From positions 135,268,714-135,332,713 of the forward strand of contig CM057460.1 in NCBI GenBank assembly GCA_030035585.1: a stretch of DNA of 64,000 nt. The letters are read 5' to 3'. The notes beneath the pieces are model-generated. The model saw nothing but the letters and a program-made list of their open reading frames with translations, ran no database searches and was not told the DNA's origin. Of this stretch, positions 41,427 through 52,450 are shown piece after piece. The stretch's first letter is position 1; each line of letters opens with the position of its first letter. Made by a program: the position numbers and the translations under genes. This DNA comes from Dugong dugon. Its lineage: Eukaryota; Chordata; Mammalia; Sirenia; Dugongidae.

Positions 41427-41855
41427 TGCCATCAAGTAGACTCTGACTCCTGACAATCTTATGTACAACAGAATGAAACATTGTCTGGTCTTGTGTCATC
41501 CTCACAACTGTCAGCACATTTGAATCCCTTGTTGTAGCTATGGTGCCAATTCATCTCACCAAGGGTCTTCCTCAGCCTCATTGACCTGCTACTTCCCCAA
41601 ACATGATATCCTCTTCCAGCAACTGATCCCTCCTGATGGCGTGTTCAGTCAGACAATGTTCTGTTGTGATCCAGAAGGTTTTCATTGGCTAATTTTGAGA
41701 ATTAGATTGCTAGACCTTTCTTCCTAGTCTCCACTGAACCTTGTCCACCATGGGTGACCCTGTTGGTATTTGAAATATTAGTGGCATAGCTTCCAGTGGC
41801 ATAGCAACACACAAGCCACCACAGTACAACAAACTGATAGATGGGTGATGGTCAC
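41427..41855 (-). mobile_element. RTE 3' end joined to variant-C SINE sequence
   Basis: 41427-41650 is a reversed RTE 3' end ('gctgccatcaagtagactct', 'tgatccctcctgatggcgtg'). At about 41655 it switches to 'caatgttctgttgtgatcca' and then to 'cttccagtggcatagcaaca' and 'cacaagccaccac', which match the body of the tRNA-Gly SINE in reverse. It is either a chimera or two adjacent insertions. Confidence 0.75.
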
Positions 41856-42079
41856 TTTAATGAATTATCCCTTTTAATCTTCATATTAGCCTTGTGGGGC
41901 CCATTTTACAAATGAGGAAACTGAGGTATGAAGATGAGAAGAGCATTTAGCTAACACATGGTAAATCCAAGACTGGAACATAGGCAATCTGACTCATTGA
42001 TTGTAAGCACTACCCCTGTTGTCTGAAAATGTCTTCAAATCTTCCAGATTTGAATAGGATTCAGAATCCTCTAACCCAA

Positions 42080-42195
42080 TCTTAAAGCTGTAGATAGCTT
42101 GGAGATCACCAAGTCCAACTCTGTCAATTTCAGTTCAGGGACTTGAGACCAGGCTTCCAAGTCACCTTCTGCTGTTCTCTCTACTCTACCACACT
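42080..42195 (-). repeat. MIR-like ancient fragment
   Basis: 'ttggagatcaccaagtccaa' and 'gacttgagaccaggcttcca' resemble a familiar reversed old-SINE pattern. Low certainty. Confidence 0.4.
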
Positions 42196-42894
42196 GCCTT
42201 CCTGCCATCCCACTTTATTTTTCCTTTTCAAAACTCTGGGATTTGAGTGTTTTGGGACATGAAAGATTAATAACCTTGGTCTGGACCAGGCTGACTGTGG
42301 GCAGGCTTTGTGAGAGCTTTTCCCACACTTTGGTGCCAACAGGTCTGGGGCCTGAACTGCACACCCCTGTTATTCTTTCTGGCTGTGAGCCTCTCTGGAG
42401 CCAACCAGACCCACTGTGACAAAGTGAACCAAGGTTTTGAGAGAGAGACCCATGGGACGCTGCTACCCAGCATGTCAAAGATCTAGCTCTGGACGTCTTT
42501 ACCTTCACTCTGAAAACTAGTGTCAAACCAGAGACATGCTGGAACCTTACCAAGCTGACACTAAATCCATCAGTTAAATACTAATGCTGCCTACATTATT
42601 TTCCTTTCCTAGTCAGTTATTAGCAGCCCAAAAAAGTTTATCTCAAGGAATTCATTTCCTCCAGGACGATATTCAAGTGCCACAGATATGAGAGGGCTTA
42701 TCTTCAGGTCCAGGGGCGGGTCCTGATGGTAGTAGTTCAGTGACTCTGGACAAGTCACTTCACCTCCCTGGACCTTTGTCAATAAGCCAAGTAGCTTGGC
42801 TTAAATGGAGTCCAGATTTCTTCCAACCTTGAAGTTTCTGTGGTCATTGCCAACCTCAGTCAAACAAACTTTAAGCTTGCTTCAATATTCATTA
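42196..42894. other. mostly unrecognised, possible MIR near 42720-42790
   Basis: 'agtgactctggacaagtcac' with 'ttcacctccctggacctttg' looks like a diverged plus-strand MIR core. The rest is single-copy-looking. The 112-codon minus-strand frame (42215-42553) has no recognisable domain. Confidence 0.45.
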
Positions 42895-43190
42895 ATGTAT
42901 GCATTCATTCACTGATATTTTTGGGGGTGCCTAGCCTGTTCCTGGTCCTGGGGAAAGAGTGTTCAATAAAGTAACATGTAATCAATTCATTTCTATTGTG
43001 ATAAGTGTCACACAGGACAAATACAAGCAGGTATGTGAGCCTGTAATGGGGCCTCACCTCACCTGGAAGTGACATTTCAGCTGAGACCTGAAGGATGTAT
43101 TGGCACCAGCCAGATGACAAAAGAAAAACTGAGCTTTCCAAGCAGAGAAAACCCCACGTTTGTACAGCCCAAGGCCAGGAAGGACATTGA
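42895..43190 (-). repeat. ancient mammalian repeat, L2-like, uncertain
   Basis: 'gcattcattcactgatattt', 'agtgacatttcagctgagac' and 'ctgaaggatgtattggcacc' are consistent with an old and frequent mammalian repeat also glimpsed at 36625-36800. Family not fixed. Confidence 0.45.
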
Positions 43191-43209
43191 CCTATTCAAG
43201 GAAACGGAA

Positions 43210-44040
43210 GAGCCTCAACATGGTTTCCCATTGTCCTAGGAATAAAACCCCAACTCCTCCCCTGACCAAGGCTACAAGGCCCTGCCTAAATCCCCAACCT
43301 CATCTCCGAGCCACTCCACTCACAGCTCACCATTTGCTAGTCACATTGCCCTTCTTTCTCTTTCTCTACCTGTGTCACTTATTTTAGCCTTAAGACTGCA
43401 TGTGTTTAAACCTTAAGCCAAAAATATCCCCTGAAATCTTAAAACCAAACAATAGTTTAGGTTAACTGGTAAAGAATGTCTGCCTTGAGCATTGTGCTCT
43501 TTTAAGATCTATCTATAGGAATTGAAGTGACAACAGTAACTCGAAAGATTAGATAAGAACCTTGGGGGGCAGTGAGTTTATGTTAATGGGGAAGAAACCA
43601 CTCTGAAAAGGAGGGGGAGAATGGTTACACAACTCGAAGAATGTAATCAATGTCACTGAATTGTACACGTAGAAACAGTTGAATTGGTATGTGTTTTGCT
43701 GTGTATGTTCTCAACAACAACACAATAAATTAAAAAGAAGAACACTGCATGTGCTAAAGCACTCTTCCTTCTGCTCTCAGAATGCCCGGCACCTCCTCAT
43801 ACTTCTGTAACCAGCTTAAGTGTGACCTCATCCAAGAGGCCTTTCCTGATTACCCCATCTCAGTGGGGTAATGCTCTTCCCACCCCATTAGTCTGTATCT
43901 TAGAGCCTGTTCATTTCTGTCCCAGTACTTATCAAGGCATGATTGTTTTATTTATTGATGTATTTGTTTATTCCCCAAGGGCGGGTACCATGTCTGTGTT
44001 GGATACCTCGTTAAATATTTGGGGAATGACAGAGCCTAGA
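43210..44040 (+). repeat. L2 LINE split by an L1 insertion
   Basis: L2 sense text on both sides: 'ctaggaataaaaccccaact', 'gctacaaggccctgcctaaa' before, then 'tcatccaagaggcctttcct' and 'gggcgggtaccatgtctgt' after. The two halves meet exactly across the 339-bp insertion at 43405-43743. Confidence 0.85.
43405..43743 (+). mobile_element. short L1-type 3' end with 10-bp target duplication
   Basis: Flanked by a perfect 'actgcatgtg' repeat (43395-43404 and 43744-43753). The 3' half ('aatgtcactgaattgtacac' and following) is clearly related to the L1MA/MB 3' terminus, but it ends in 'ctcaacaacaacacaataaa', a terminus I associate with afrotherian genomes. It encodes nothing. Most likely a 5'-truncated L1 of an afrotherian subfamily. 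Confidence 0.8.
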
Positions 44041-44059
44041 GTGTAAGCAGATTATAAAA

Positions 44060-44700
44060 AGCCTCAGAGATGGTCTGTTAAAAAGACTGTAGCATGTCTA
44101 GGTCTGGAGTTCAGAACAGAAGGTCTGGGCTGACAGATACATGACAAATGTATCTGGGATTCATGGTGGTTTGGAAGTGGCAGTGTCATGAGAAGCAGGA
44201 GGTAGACCTGCTTCTGAACCCCTGGATGGGTAAGATCCAAGAGAATGAACAACCTCCCCTTGAGAGAACTGATAGGGGAGTCTGGCAGGACAGACAGGTT
44301 TGATTAAGGGAAGTGGATGGGGTTATTGAGAGAAGAGTTTGGGGATACAGGGAAGTTGTGGGTCAATGCAAAACAGTTCTAGACACACATACGAAGACTT
44401 GAGGGAACGTGGAGAAGAGTGAGGAGTGAGTTAAGGACCAGAGAGAATTAGAATAGGCCTGTGGAAGAGAAACATGAGCCATAATTTATGGGGCTAACCT
44501 GAGAAATCATTGAAGAAAACATAAATTTGAAGCAAGGAGGAAGTAGAGTTTTCACAATTGCCAAGCAGAAATATCTTAATGGAGACTTCTTAGTGATGCT
44601 GGCCGGCAAGGGGGCAAGTCTCCAGAATATTTTCCTGTGGATTTCAGGATAGTTATGGACCCAGAGTCTTGGTTTCTGGGTTAGCGTCAGACTTTGCCTC
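44060..44700. repeat. possible ancient mammalian repeat
   Basis: 'gtctaggtctggagttcaga' and the purine-rich text after it resemble a common old mammalian repeat, strongly diverged. I cannot assign a family or borders. Confidence 0.35.
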
Positions 44701-44779
44701 ACCCTGGTCTGCTCTCCAATGATCCACTGCTAGGTGCACACATGAATTTGTGGTTTGGGGTTGAAGTCAACTGAGAAAA

Positions 44780-45270
44780 TTTATATGCTTACTTTCCTTT
44801 GTTTCAATTATTTTAAAATGGTAAAATTCATGCATGCTTTCTGGGTATGTGTTACAAAAATTTTGTCCAGGTTTGTCTGTATTCTGTTTGTTTGTTTTTT
44901 TTCTTTCTCTCTACCAGAGTTTAAAATGATCATGCAAAGAACTATATCAAAGTTTTCCTTTATGGGATTCTTTCTTATGGGTTGTATAACTTTCTAGCAA
45001 TTAGATATACCATACATAATTTAACTATTTCGTCATTGAACATGTATATGTTGCTTCCTTTTTAGATAATACAGATACTGCTGTGATAAACAACTTTGTA
45101 CATGTAATTTTCTATATATTGAGCAAGAATATATATTTATATTTAAAGTGGAAATACTAGGTGATGTGAGCTAGTAAACATTGTCAAATTATTTTCCTAA
45201 AAGAAAACACACCACTAGCAGTTTGTGAGATTACCAAGAAAGCTGTCTTTCTATATTTCCAAAAGATTGA
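44780..45270 (-). mobile_element. old L1 3' UTR fragment
   Basis: 'atttaactatttcgtcattg', 'atactgctgtgataaacaac' and 'aaagtggaaatactaggtga' fit the antisense 3' region of an old L1. Confidence 0.6.
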
Positions 45271-45809
45271 CACCTGGGAGTCTGACATTCATCTGTAGCA
45301 TGAAATTTATACAAATTGTCCTTGAGTTTACTTGTAAAAGAGGGAGGGGCAAAAAACGCAGCAGGAAATTTTTATAAAAGAGTGCCCAGTAAGGTTAAAG
45401 AATTCTCTTAAGGTTTATTAAAAATAAACAAACAAACAAAAAGAGCTAAACAGATACAACCAATACATGTTAATACGTCAGTCTGCGCTTGGCACCCAGT
45501 CTCTTTGGTAATGCTCAGCTCCCCTCTTCTTGGAATGTAAACACTTCCAACTTTGGCATGATCTTTTCACATCATCAAACACATAATCCTCCTAAAGTGG
45601 GTTCTTAGGGCTTGAGGTCTGTTGTGCTTATCAAATAACCAAAACAAATAAATCATCTTATTTGGGTTGAGGTCAGTGGCTGTGTGATTCTGTTGGGAAG
45701 GGGTGGGGTGGGAGAGGAAGAGGCCAGGCTCACATAATACTGTTTTGTGCATCAGCAGAAAAGCTGCCCACGATAAACTGTGTTCTGCACAAGCTAACAT
45801 TTCATTTAC
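45271..45809. other. no recognised feature
   Basis: AT-rich sequence with a short AAAC-rich patch (45425-45445). Nothing assignable. Confidence 0.45.
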
Positions 45810-46650
45810 TTATAAAACTTTTTATCATGGAAATGTTCATAAGTACCCCAAAATGAAAACAATAGCATATGAAGCCCCATGTACCCATCACCCAGCTTCA
45901 ATAATTATCCATATTTTGCTAATTGTGTTTCATTTATCTCTACCAAATTTTGTTTTCTTTCTGGAGTATTTAAAACAAATCCCAGACATCATATCATTTC
46001 ACGGATAAATACTTCAGTATGCACCTCTGTTTAAGAACTTTTTTATAAAATATATTCACCAGGCCACTATTTTACCTAACAAAACTATCAATGATTTATT
46101 ATCTGTCACCAAATGCCAAAAAAAAACAAACCCATTGCCGTCGAATTGATTCGGACTCATAGTGACCCTGTAGGACAGAGTAGAACTGCCCCCTAATGTT
46201 TCCAAGGGGTGGCTGGTGGGTTCAAACTGCCGACCTTTTGGTTAGCAGCCGAGCTCTTAACCACTGTGCCACCAGGGCTCCTTTTATTACCAAGGCCATA
46301 CTCAAATTTCCCCAATTGTCTTAAAAGAAGATGTTGCTGATCTGTTTTTTTGTTGTTGTTGTTTACAGAGAGTTTGAATCAAAATCCAATACCTATTTTG
46401 TTGTTACTTCTCCTAAGTTTCTTTTTTTCTAAAACAAACCTTCGTTCCTGCCCTTTATTTGTGGTATTAATTTATGGAAAAAACTGGATGGTTTGTCCTG
46501 CAAAACACCCTACATTCTGAATCTGGCTTATTGCTTCTTCATACTGTAATTTAACTTGTGCCTCTCTCCCCTATATTTTCTATACATTGGTAGTTAGAGT
46601 CTTGATTAGATTCGGGTTCAATATTCTAGGAAAGAATATTTCATATGGGT
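45810..46650 (-). mobile_element. old L1 (L1ME-like) 3' UTR split by an AfroSINE
   Basis: Antisense landmarks in order: 'atgtacccatcacccagctt', 'acaaatcccagacatcatat', 'caaatttccccaattgtctt', 'actggatggtttgtcctgca' and 'ttggtagttagagtcttgat'. The AfroSINE at 46117-46282 lies between the second and third. Confidence 0.82.
46117..46282 (-). mobile_element. AfroSINE, short form
   Basis: Near-consensus reversed copy ('caaacccattgccgtcgaat' to 'gccaccagggctccttt'). Inserted in the old L1. Low divergence suggests a younger copy. Confidence 0.95.
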
Positions 46651-46961
46651 ATAATTTTGGGTTCAAAAATGCTGAAATAATCAACAGTTTATTTTCTACT
46701 TGAAATTCACTGAACATCACATAAAAATTACCTTCAGTAAATAGTAGAGGCTGTCTGATTTTGCATGCCAAACACCCAAATAAAGAGATAAAATGAGAGA
46801 AATAAATGCAGAATATGCAAACATCACCATTTTCACTAAGAACTTGTCCCTGAATATAACCTCCCAATGTCAGGAAGCACTACCATTTGCTTTTGAGGTC
46901 AAAAAGTGTTTATGTCAAATTATTTTGTTCTTCTCATTTATTTTAGAAACACTTTGGTGTG
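46651..46961. other. no recognised feature
   Basis: AT-rich sequence between an L1 and a SINE. Nothing assignable. Confidence 0.4.
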
Positions 46962-46973
46962 GTGTGGCAGCCA

Positions 46974-47176
46974 AACCCCCAAAAAAACCAAACCCATTGC
47001 CTTTGAGTCAACTCATAGTGACCCTATAGGACAGAGTAGAACTGCCCCACAGAGTTTAAAAGGCTGTAAATCTTTACGGAAGCAGACTGCCTGCCACATC
47101 TTTCTCCCGCAGAGCAGCTGGTAGGTTCTAACAGCTGACGTTTCAGTTAGCAGCTGAGCACTTAACCACTGCTTAA
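46974..47176 (-). mobile_element. AfroSINE, long form, with 12-bp target duplication
   Basis: Reversed long-form copy ('gtaaatctttacggaagcag' as complement). Flanks 'gtgtggcagcca' (46962-46973) and 'gtgtagcagcca' (47177-47188) match at 11 of 12. Confidence 0.94.
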
Positions 47177-47339
47177 GTGTAGCAGCCACATAGTCATAAA
47201 GATGAGGCCTTCAAACAAAAATATGTGCAGCCCACCAACCTTCACTGTTCAAGGGCTTCGTCCTCCTGTGAGCCATCAGATGCACACTGCTTCCATCCCA
47301 GGCTTTCAGAGGTCCTTCCCCTCACTGTGAATCTGGGCT

Positions 47340-48260
47340 TCACTGGAGCACTGTATAAAATAGCAGAAGATTGGAAACAACATATACGTCCATCAAAAGG
47401 GAACTTATTAAATAAGTTAGGAATTCTAAGTAGCCTTTCAAAATATTTCTGTAGAACCATATGTGCTAATATGACACCATCTCCTAGATACACTGTACAG
47501 TGAGAAAAGCAAGATTTAAAATAGTAGATAGACAAGCAATTCTGCAAAAGAATTGAAAATATGAACTCAGATACTTGTACGTCAATGTTCATAAATGCAT
47601 TATTCACAATAACAAAAAGGTAGAAACAACATCAACAGATGAATGGGTAAACAAAATGTGGTGTATGCACACAATAGCATATTACTCAGCCATGAAGAGG
47701 AATGAAAGCCTGATACAGGTTACAACATGGATGAACCTTGAAAATATTATACTGAGTGTCAGAATCCAGACACAAAAGGACAGATACTGTATGAATCCAC
47801 TTATCTGAGGTCTCTAGAATAAGCAAATTTATAGAGACAGAAAGTAGAATAATAATTATTCAGGGCTTAGGGGAGGAGGGAATGGGGAGTTATTGCTTTA
47901 TAGGTACAGAGTTTCTGTCTGGGGTGATAGAAATGTTCTGGAAATAGTGGTGATGGTTATACAACATCATGAATGTGCTTAATGTCACTGATTTATACAC
48001 TTAAAAATGTTTAAAATGGTAAATCTTATGTATATTTTACCACAATCAAAAAGAAGAATTAAAAAATTGTACATAAGGTAGGCTACCATATGTGTGATAC
48101 AATGTTTTTATTATTGTAAGAATACACAAGAAACTGGGAAGGGCAATTGGAGGACCAAGAGGCTGATAGGCAAGGCAGATCTACTTATCTGTGTAGATGC
48201 TTGTGTGCTGTTTGAAAATTTAGCTGTATGTATACATTACTTATTCAAAAGTAAAATTTT
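47340..48260 (+). mobile_element. old L1 (L1ME-like) 3' end split by another L1
   Basis: 'agcagaagattggaaacaac' and 'cgtccatcaaaagggaactt' at the left, then 'caatgtttttattattgtaa' at the right, behave as one old L1 3' end. The segment 47525-48056 is a different, younger L1 3' end inserted in the same orientation. Confidence 0.65.
47525..48056 (+). mobile_element. L1MA/MB-type 3' end
   Basis: Matches the L1 at 24206-25082 block for block: 'aacatggatgaaccttgaaa', 'tactgtatgaatccacttat', 'gtctggggtgatagaaatgt' and 'tcactgatttatacacttaa'. The 77-codon frame at 47575-47808 is the last part of ORF2. Dead copy. Confidence 0.82.
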
Positions 48261-49210
48261 AACAGTGAAAATTGGATGAACTGAGTGGTTGTCAGTGATG
48301 CTGCAGATCTGAGCCAGTCATTTTCAGTTCTTGCCTGTGTTTATCAGGCTTGGGAGATGACAGACAGCAGTGGGGTTTTCATTTGAAACACTTTTCAGCC
48401 TGCATTTGACCACTTTGAAGATGGAAACCAAACAGACTTTTGGAATGGTTTTCAAGAATCAAACGTGCTCTGTGTTTCAAAGGATTTTAACTCACAAATA
48501 GTGCTTTCTCTGCCCTGACATCCCCCACTTTGAGAAACTAAAACAAGTAGCTTGTACAAAAAATACATAAATTATGATGACTTCTGATCAAACATGTAAT
48601 GTCAAGTCTGGATGAAAGAAAAAGAAACTTCCAAAACAGAGTCTGTGTTAGTGTTTCCATAAAACATGCCATGTACTATGCATTGCAGGGCACAGCTAAG
48701 GAAGTCTATTAATAGAACTGAGAAAACAATAATAGGGGCCCACAGGGTCTGGCCATTTTAAAGATAGGAGAATGAGCTCTTGGCTTTATAGCTTTATAAC
48801 TGTTAAAACACCTGCCAGCAGGACATCTTATTTGTGTGGGTATTTTTTTCCATTACACTGTGTGTGGAAAGACATTTTCAAACAAAGTAAAAAAAACATT
48901 CAAGAAAACTCAAATAAAGCCCCAGTTATGAAGCTTGATAAAGTGGCCCAGAAAAATGGTTTACAAATCTGAAAACAGTCACTGGGTGCTTTTCTTAACC
49001 CGCAAGCCCCCATGTTGGAGGAAAGTCTAACTACAGCATTAATCTCTATAAAAAGGAACTGTCAGGAAGCACAATCAGGTAGAGCAGAAAACAAAAAAAA
49101 ATCCAACAGATAGGTTTCAAAATATTTATCACAGACTTAGCCTATCAGGACCCTGAACCTTCTCCATCATGTGATAAGGGCACATAGCTACTGCTGGGAG
49201 ATGTGTCTTG
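48261..49210. other. no recognised feature
   Basis: About 950 bases of single-copy-looking DNA without assignable repeats or coding signal. Confidence 0.45.
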
Positions 49211-49218
49211 CTTCTTTG

Positions 49219-50222
49219 TTGTTAGGTGCCATCCAGTCAGTTCTGGCTCTTCGCGACCCTATGTACAGCAGAACTCAACACTGTCCCGTCCTGTGCCATC
49301 TTCACAATCATTGCTATGTTTGAGCCCATTGTTGCAGCCACTTTGTCAAATCCATCTCGTTGAGGGTCTTTTTCTTTTTCCCTGACCCTCTACTTTCTCA
49401 AGCATGATGTCCTTCTCCAGGGACTGGTCTCTCCTGATAACATACCCAAAGTACATGAAACAAAGTCTCTCCATCCTTGCCTCTAAGGAGCATTCTGGCT
49501 GTACTTCTTCCAAGACAGATCTGTTCATTCTTCTGGCAGTCCATGGTATATTCTATATTCTTGGCCAATACTATAATTTAAATGCATCAATTTTTCTTTA
49601 GTCTTCCTTATTCGTTGTCCAGCTTTTGCATGTATATGAGACGATTGAAAATACCATGGCTTGGGTCAGGCACACCTTAGTCCTCAAAGTGACATCTTTG
49701 CTTTTTAGCACATTTTCTTTTACAGCGGATTTGCCCAATGCAATACATCATTTGATTTCTTGACTGCGGTTGCCATGGGTGTTGATTGTAGATCCAAGTA
49801 AAATGAAATCCTTGACAACTTCAGTATTTTCTCCATTTATCCTGATGTTGCTTATTGGTCCAGTCGTGAAGGATTTTTGTTGTCTTTATGTTGAGGTGTA
49901 ATTCATACTGAAAGCTGTAGTCTTTGATCTTCATCTATAGGTGCTTCAAGTCCTTTTTACTTTCAGCAAGCAAGGTGTGTCATCTGCATATCCCAGGTTG
50001 TTAAGATTCTTCCCCCAATCCTGATGCTATGTTCTTCTTCATATAGTTCAGCTTCTCGGATTATTTGCTCAGCATACAGATTGAATAGTTATGGTGAAAG
50101 GATACAAACCTGATGCATAACCTTTCCTAATTTTACACCACACACTGTCCCCTTGTTCTGATCAAATGACTGCCTCTTGGTCTACGTACAGGTTCTGCAT
50201 GACACTTAAGAGTTCTGGAAGT
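49219..50222 (-). mobile_element. RTE/BovB-type LINE, 3' portion
   Basis: Reversed copy parallel to the one at 27197-28055 but reaching further 5'. The 3' end is at 49219 and the YADD-coding site lies at 49979-49990. Further RT text continues to about 50222, where similarity fades. A minus-strand stretch 49346-49528 reads EEVQPECSLEARMERLC and then a basic tail, the extreme RT C-terminus. Near the YADD one base is missing relative to the other copy, so the frame is interrupted. Confidence 0.92.
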
Positions 50223-50239
50223 CTCAACAAGAGGGACAA

Positions 50240-50560
50240 TTAATCTGGACAAATTGCTAGGCATTGATTAGATCATAGATACCAGTGGACAGAACCATGT
50301 TTATAAAATGATTATATTCCTCTTCACTGATCTCAGGTACCCTTTCACTCCCTGACTGCCAGGCTGCTGGGTATCCCAAAGCCCCACAGGTTTTCCACTT
50401 ACCACACTAGTGTGATTGTAACTTGTCATATTCTTTTTCCAACTAGACTGAGATGGGGGTGCTCCTGAGGGCGGGGACCTGTGTAAGTCCCCCTCTGAAG
50501 CCCCAGGCTCTACTATAGGAGATGTAGTATATAAGAGAAACTCAATGAATGTTGGTTGGA
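50240..50560 (+). repeat. L2 LINE 3' fragment
   Basis: 'accctttcactccctgactg', 'gggcggggacctgtgtaagt' and the end 'aactcaatgaatgttggttg' match L2 in order. Diverged. Confidence 0.62.
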
Positions 50561-50930
50561 TTGAAAAATGTTCTGGCTAAGAAAACCCCATTCTCTTGCT
50601 TAAAAATACTTATATTTGGCATAATACTAGATGTTGACACCAGTTTCAACATATTTATGATTTATACAGATAATGAATTTTCTTGGAAGCCATTACTGGC
50701 ATCAAAACTTGGATTACAAATAAATTGGTTGTCATAGTTTTATCACTGTGGAATGATTTCATATGATTAACATATACGAGTCAATCAGTTCTTTCTATCT
50801 TGCCCACGTTTGAAGAACTTGCTCAAGTCTTTTCTGAGGTACCTACAAACTCGGAGCACCTAATTTTGTGCAGGCTGACTTGGGTTCAAATTGGCCTAGG
50901 AGTTGCTGGTTCAGGATCTGGGGAAGATAA
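50561..50930. other. no recognised feature
   Basis: AT-rich sequence before the TIR element. Nothing assignable. Confidence 0.4.
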
Positions 50931-50938
50931 TCTGACAC

Positions 50939-51259
50939 CAGGGGCAGATTATCAAATTAGCAAGGTAAACAGGATTTACTTGTGCTTATTTACTAATTTA
51001 CCGATTAGTAAGTAAGCATAAGTAAGCCTGTGCTTACCTTACTTATTGAGTCATCTGTCCCTGTCAGGGATTGTAAATTTGAAAACAGGCTTTGATCCTG
51101 TAGGAAAGTGCTGTGAGGTTGGGAGAGAGACAGATGCCAGCCATACCTGGAAGCAGAATCTTTGATGTGATGGAAAAAATGTGAAATTGTTCACTACAGA
51201 TGATCTGGTAAGTAAAGTAAGCCCTGTGCTTACCTTGCTTATTGGATAATCTGCCCCTG
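50939..51259. mobile_element. hAT-like non-autonomous DNA transposon with 8-bp target duplication
   Basis: The 321-bp unit opens 'caggggcagattatcaaatt' and closes with its inverted partner (in reverse 'caggggcagattatccaata'). The inverted ends match at about 28 of 30 bases, through 'agcaaggtaa'. Flanks 'tctgacac' (50931-50938) and 'tctgaccc' (51260-51267) form an 8-bp duplication (7 of 8), the hAT signature. A third copy of the terminus sits inside, ending at 51063, in the same orientation as the right end. Encodes nothing. I do not recognise the family. Confidence 0.82.
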
Positions 51260-51546
51260 TCTGACCCTACCTGTTACTGACATCAGGAGGTGGGTCCCAT
51301 GGTGAGCAAGGCACCTGAAGCAGAACAATCAGTTCTCTGGTGCAGATTTCTACAAACAGGAATTGGTTCTGGAGCCAGCAACTTCACAGCACAGGCCACA
51401 GTTCTGCGGTATGACTTTGGGACTCATTTTGGAAGCTCATCCCAGATTCTGTCTCTTCAGCCATCCCAACAATTTCAAAGAAACGTATAAAAATGTCTGC
51501 ACTTTATAATGCAGGAAATTAAAGAGCAATGAAAATAATTCTAAAA
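51260..51546. other. no recognised feature
   Basis: Single-copy-looking DNA with a 66-codon random frame. Confidence 0.4.
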
Positions 51547-51720
51547 AGCCAGTTGTCATCGAGTCAATCCTGACTATTGGTGACCCAAAGTGTGTCAGAG
51601 GTTTTCAATGGATGATTTTTCAGAAGTAGATTGCCAGGCTTTTCTTCCAAGGGGCCACTGGATGGACTCAAACTGCCAACCTTTCAGTTAGCAGCCTAGT
51701 GTGTTAACTGTGTGCCCGAT
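51547..51720 (-). mobile_element. AfroSINE, variant B, diverged
   Basis: Reversed: 'agccagttgtcatcgagtca', 'ggatgatttttcagaagtag' and 'caacctttcagttagcagcc'. Without the extra block seen in fuller B copies. Confidence 0.88.
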
Positions 51721-51839
51721 CCACAGACTTCATGAAAAGAATAGACACACCAAAGACGGAGACCAACTCAAAATCATTTTACCACAATAAGAAAAAACCA
51801 AACAAAAAAAAGTAGACCTGGAAAACAGTAAGGTAATTC

Positions 51840-52222
51840 CAGGCCTTCTAGACTTATATCTTGTGATACTGATCTCCAGCCTCTCTCTTTCAATTTTCTT
51901 TCAAGTAGCCACATGATTCATTCCCTTACCCTAGTCAGGTCTCTGCTTAAAAACCAGAGAGGCCTACCCTGACCTTCTGTCTGTAACAACTCTTCTTCCC
52001 AGCAGGCATTCCCTCACCTCTGGCTCTCCTTTAGCTTTCTTCATAGCACTTGTCACCACCTGACATATTCTATATTTATGTATTTATTGTCTGTGCCCTC
52101 CCGATAGAATGCACTCTTCACAAGAGCAGGGACTTCTATTTACTGCTGTATCCTCAACACCTGAAACAATGCCTAGCACGTAGTAAGCACTCAATAAACA
52201 CTTGCTAGATGAATGAATAAAT
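51840..52222 (+). repeat. L2 LINE 3' end
   Basis: Sense L2 to its terminus: 'accctagtcaggtctctgct', 'agcacttgtcaccacctgac', 'atgcctagcacgtagtaagc', 'actcaataaacacttgct' and 'gaatgaataaa'. One of the better-preserved L2 ends here. Confidence 0.88.
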
Positions 52223-52249
52223 CCCTAGCTAACAGTTAGTAAGACCTTC

Positions 52250-52450
52250 ATCTGTATTAGTCATTCTATATGCATTTGTTGATCAAGTTATTATACCAAG
52301 CTAATGAAACGGATGCTATAATTATCCACATTTTACGAATGAGAAAACTGAGGCTAAGAGAGGTTAAGGAACTTGCCCAAAGTCACACAGCTATCAAGTG
52401 GTAAAAGCTAAATGTGATCTAGGGCAATTTAACCACAGGCCCCACACTCT
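52250..52450 (-). repeat. MIR SINE
   Basis: Reversed MIR: 'ccacattttacgaatgagaa', 'gaggctaagagaggttaagg' and 'cttgcccaaagtcacacagc'. Well preserved core. Confidence 0.88.

Larger units (their letters stand above)
41328..42022 (-). repeat. MIR SINE split by a microsatellite and RTE/SINE sequence
   Basis: The left part 'aacatttattgtgcatttat' and right part 'cccattttacaaatgaggaa', 'agctaacacatggtaaatcc' belong to one reversed MIR. The intervening 41373-41855 is younger. Confidence 0.75.
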
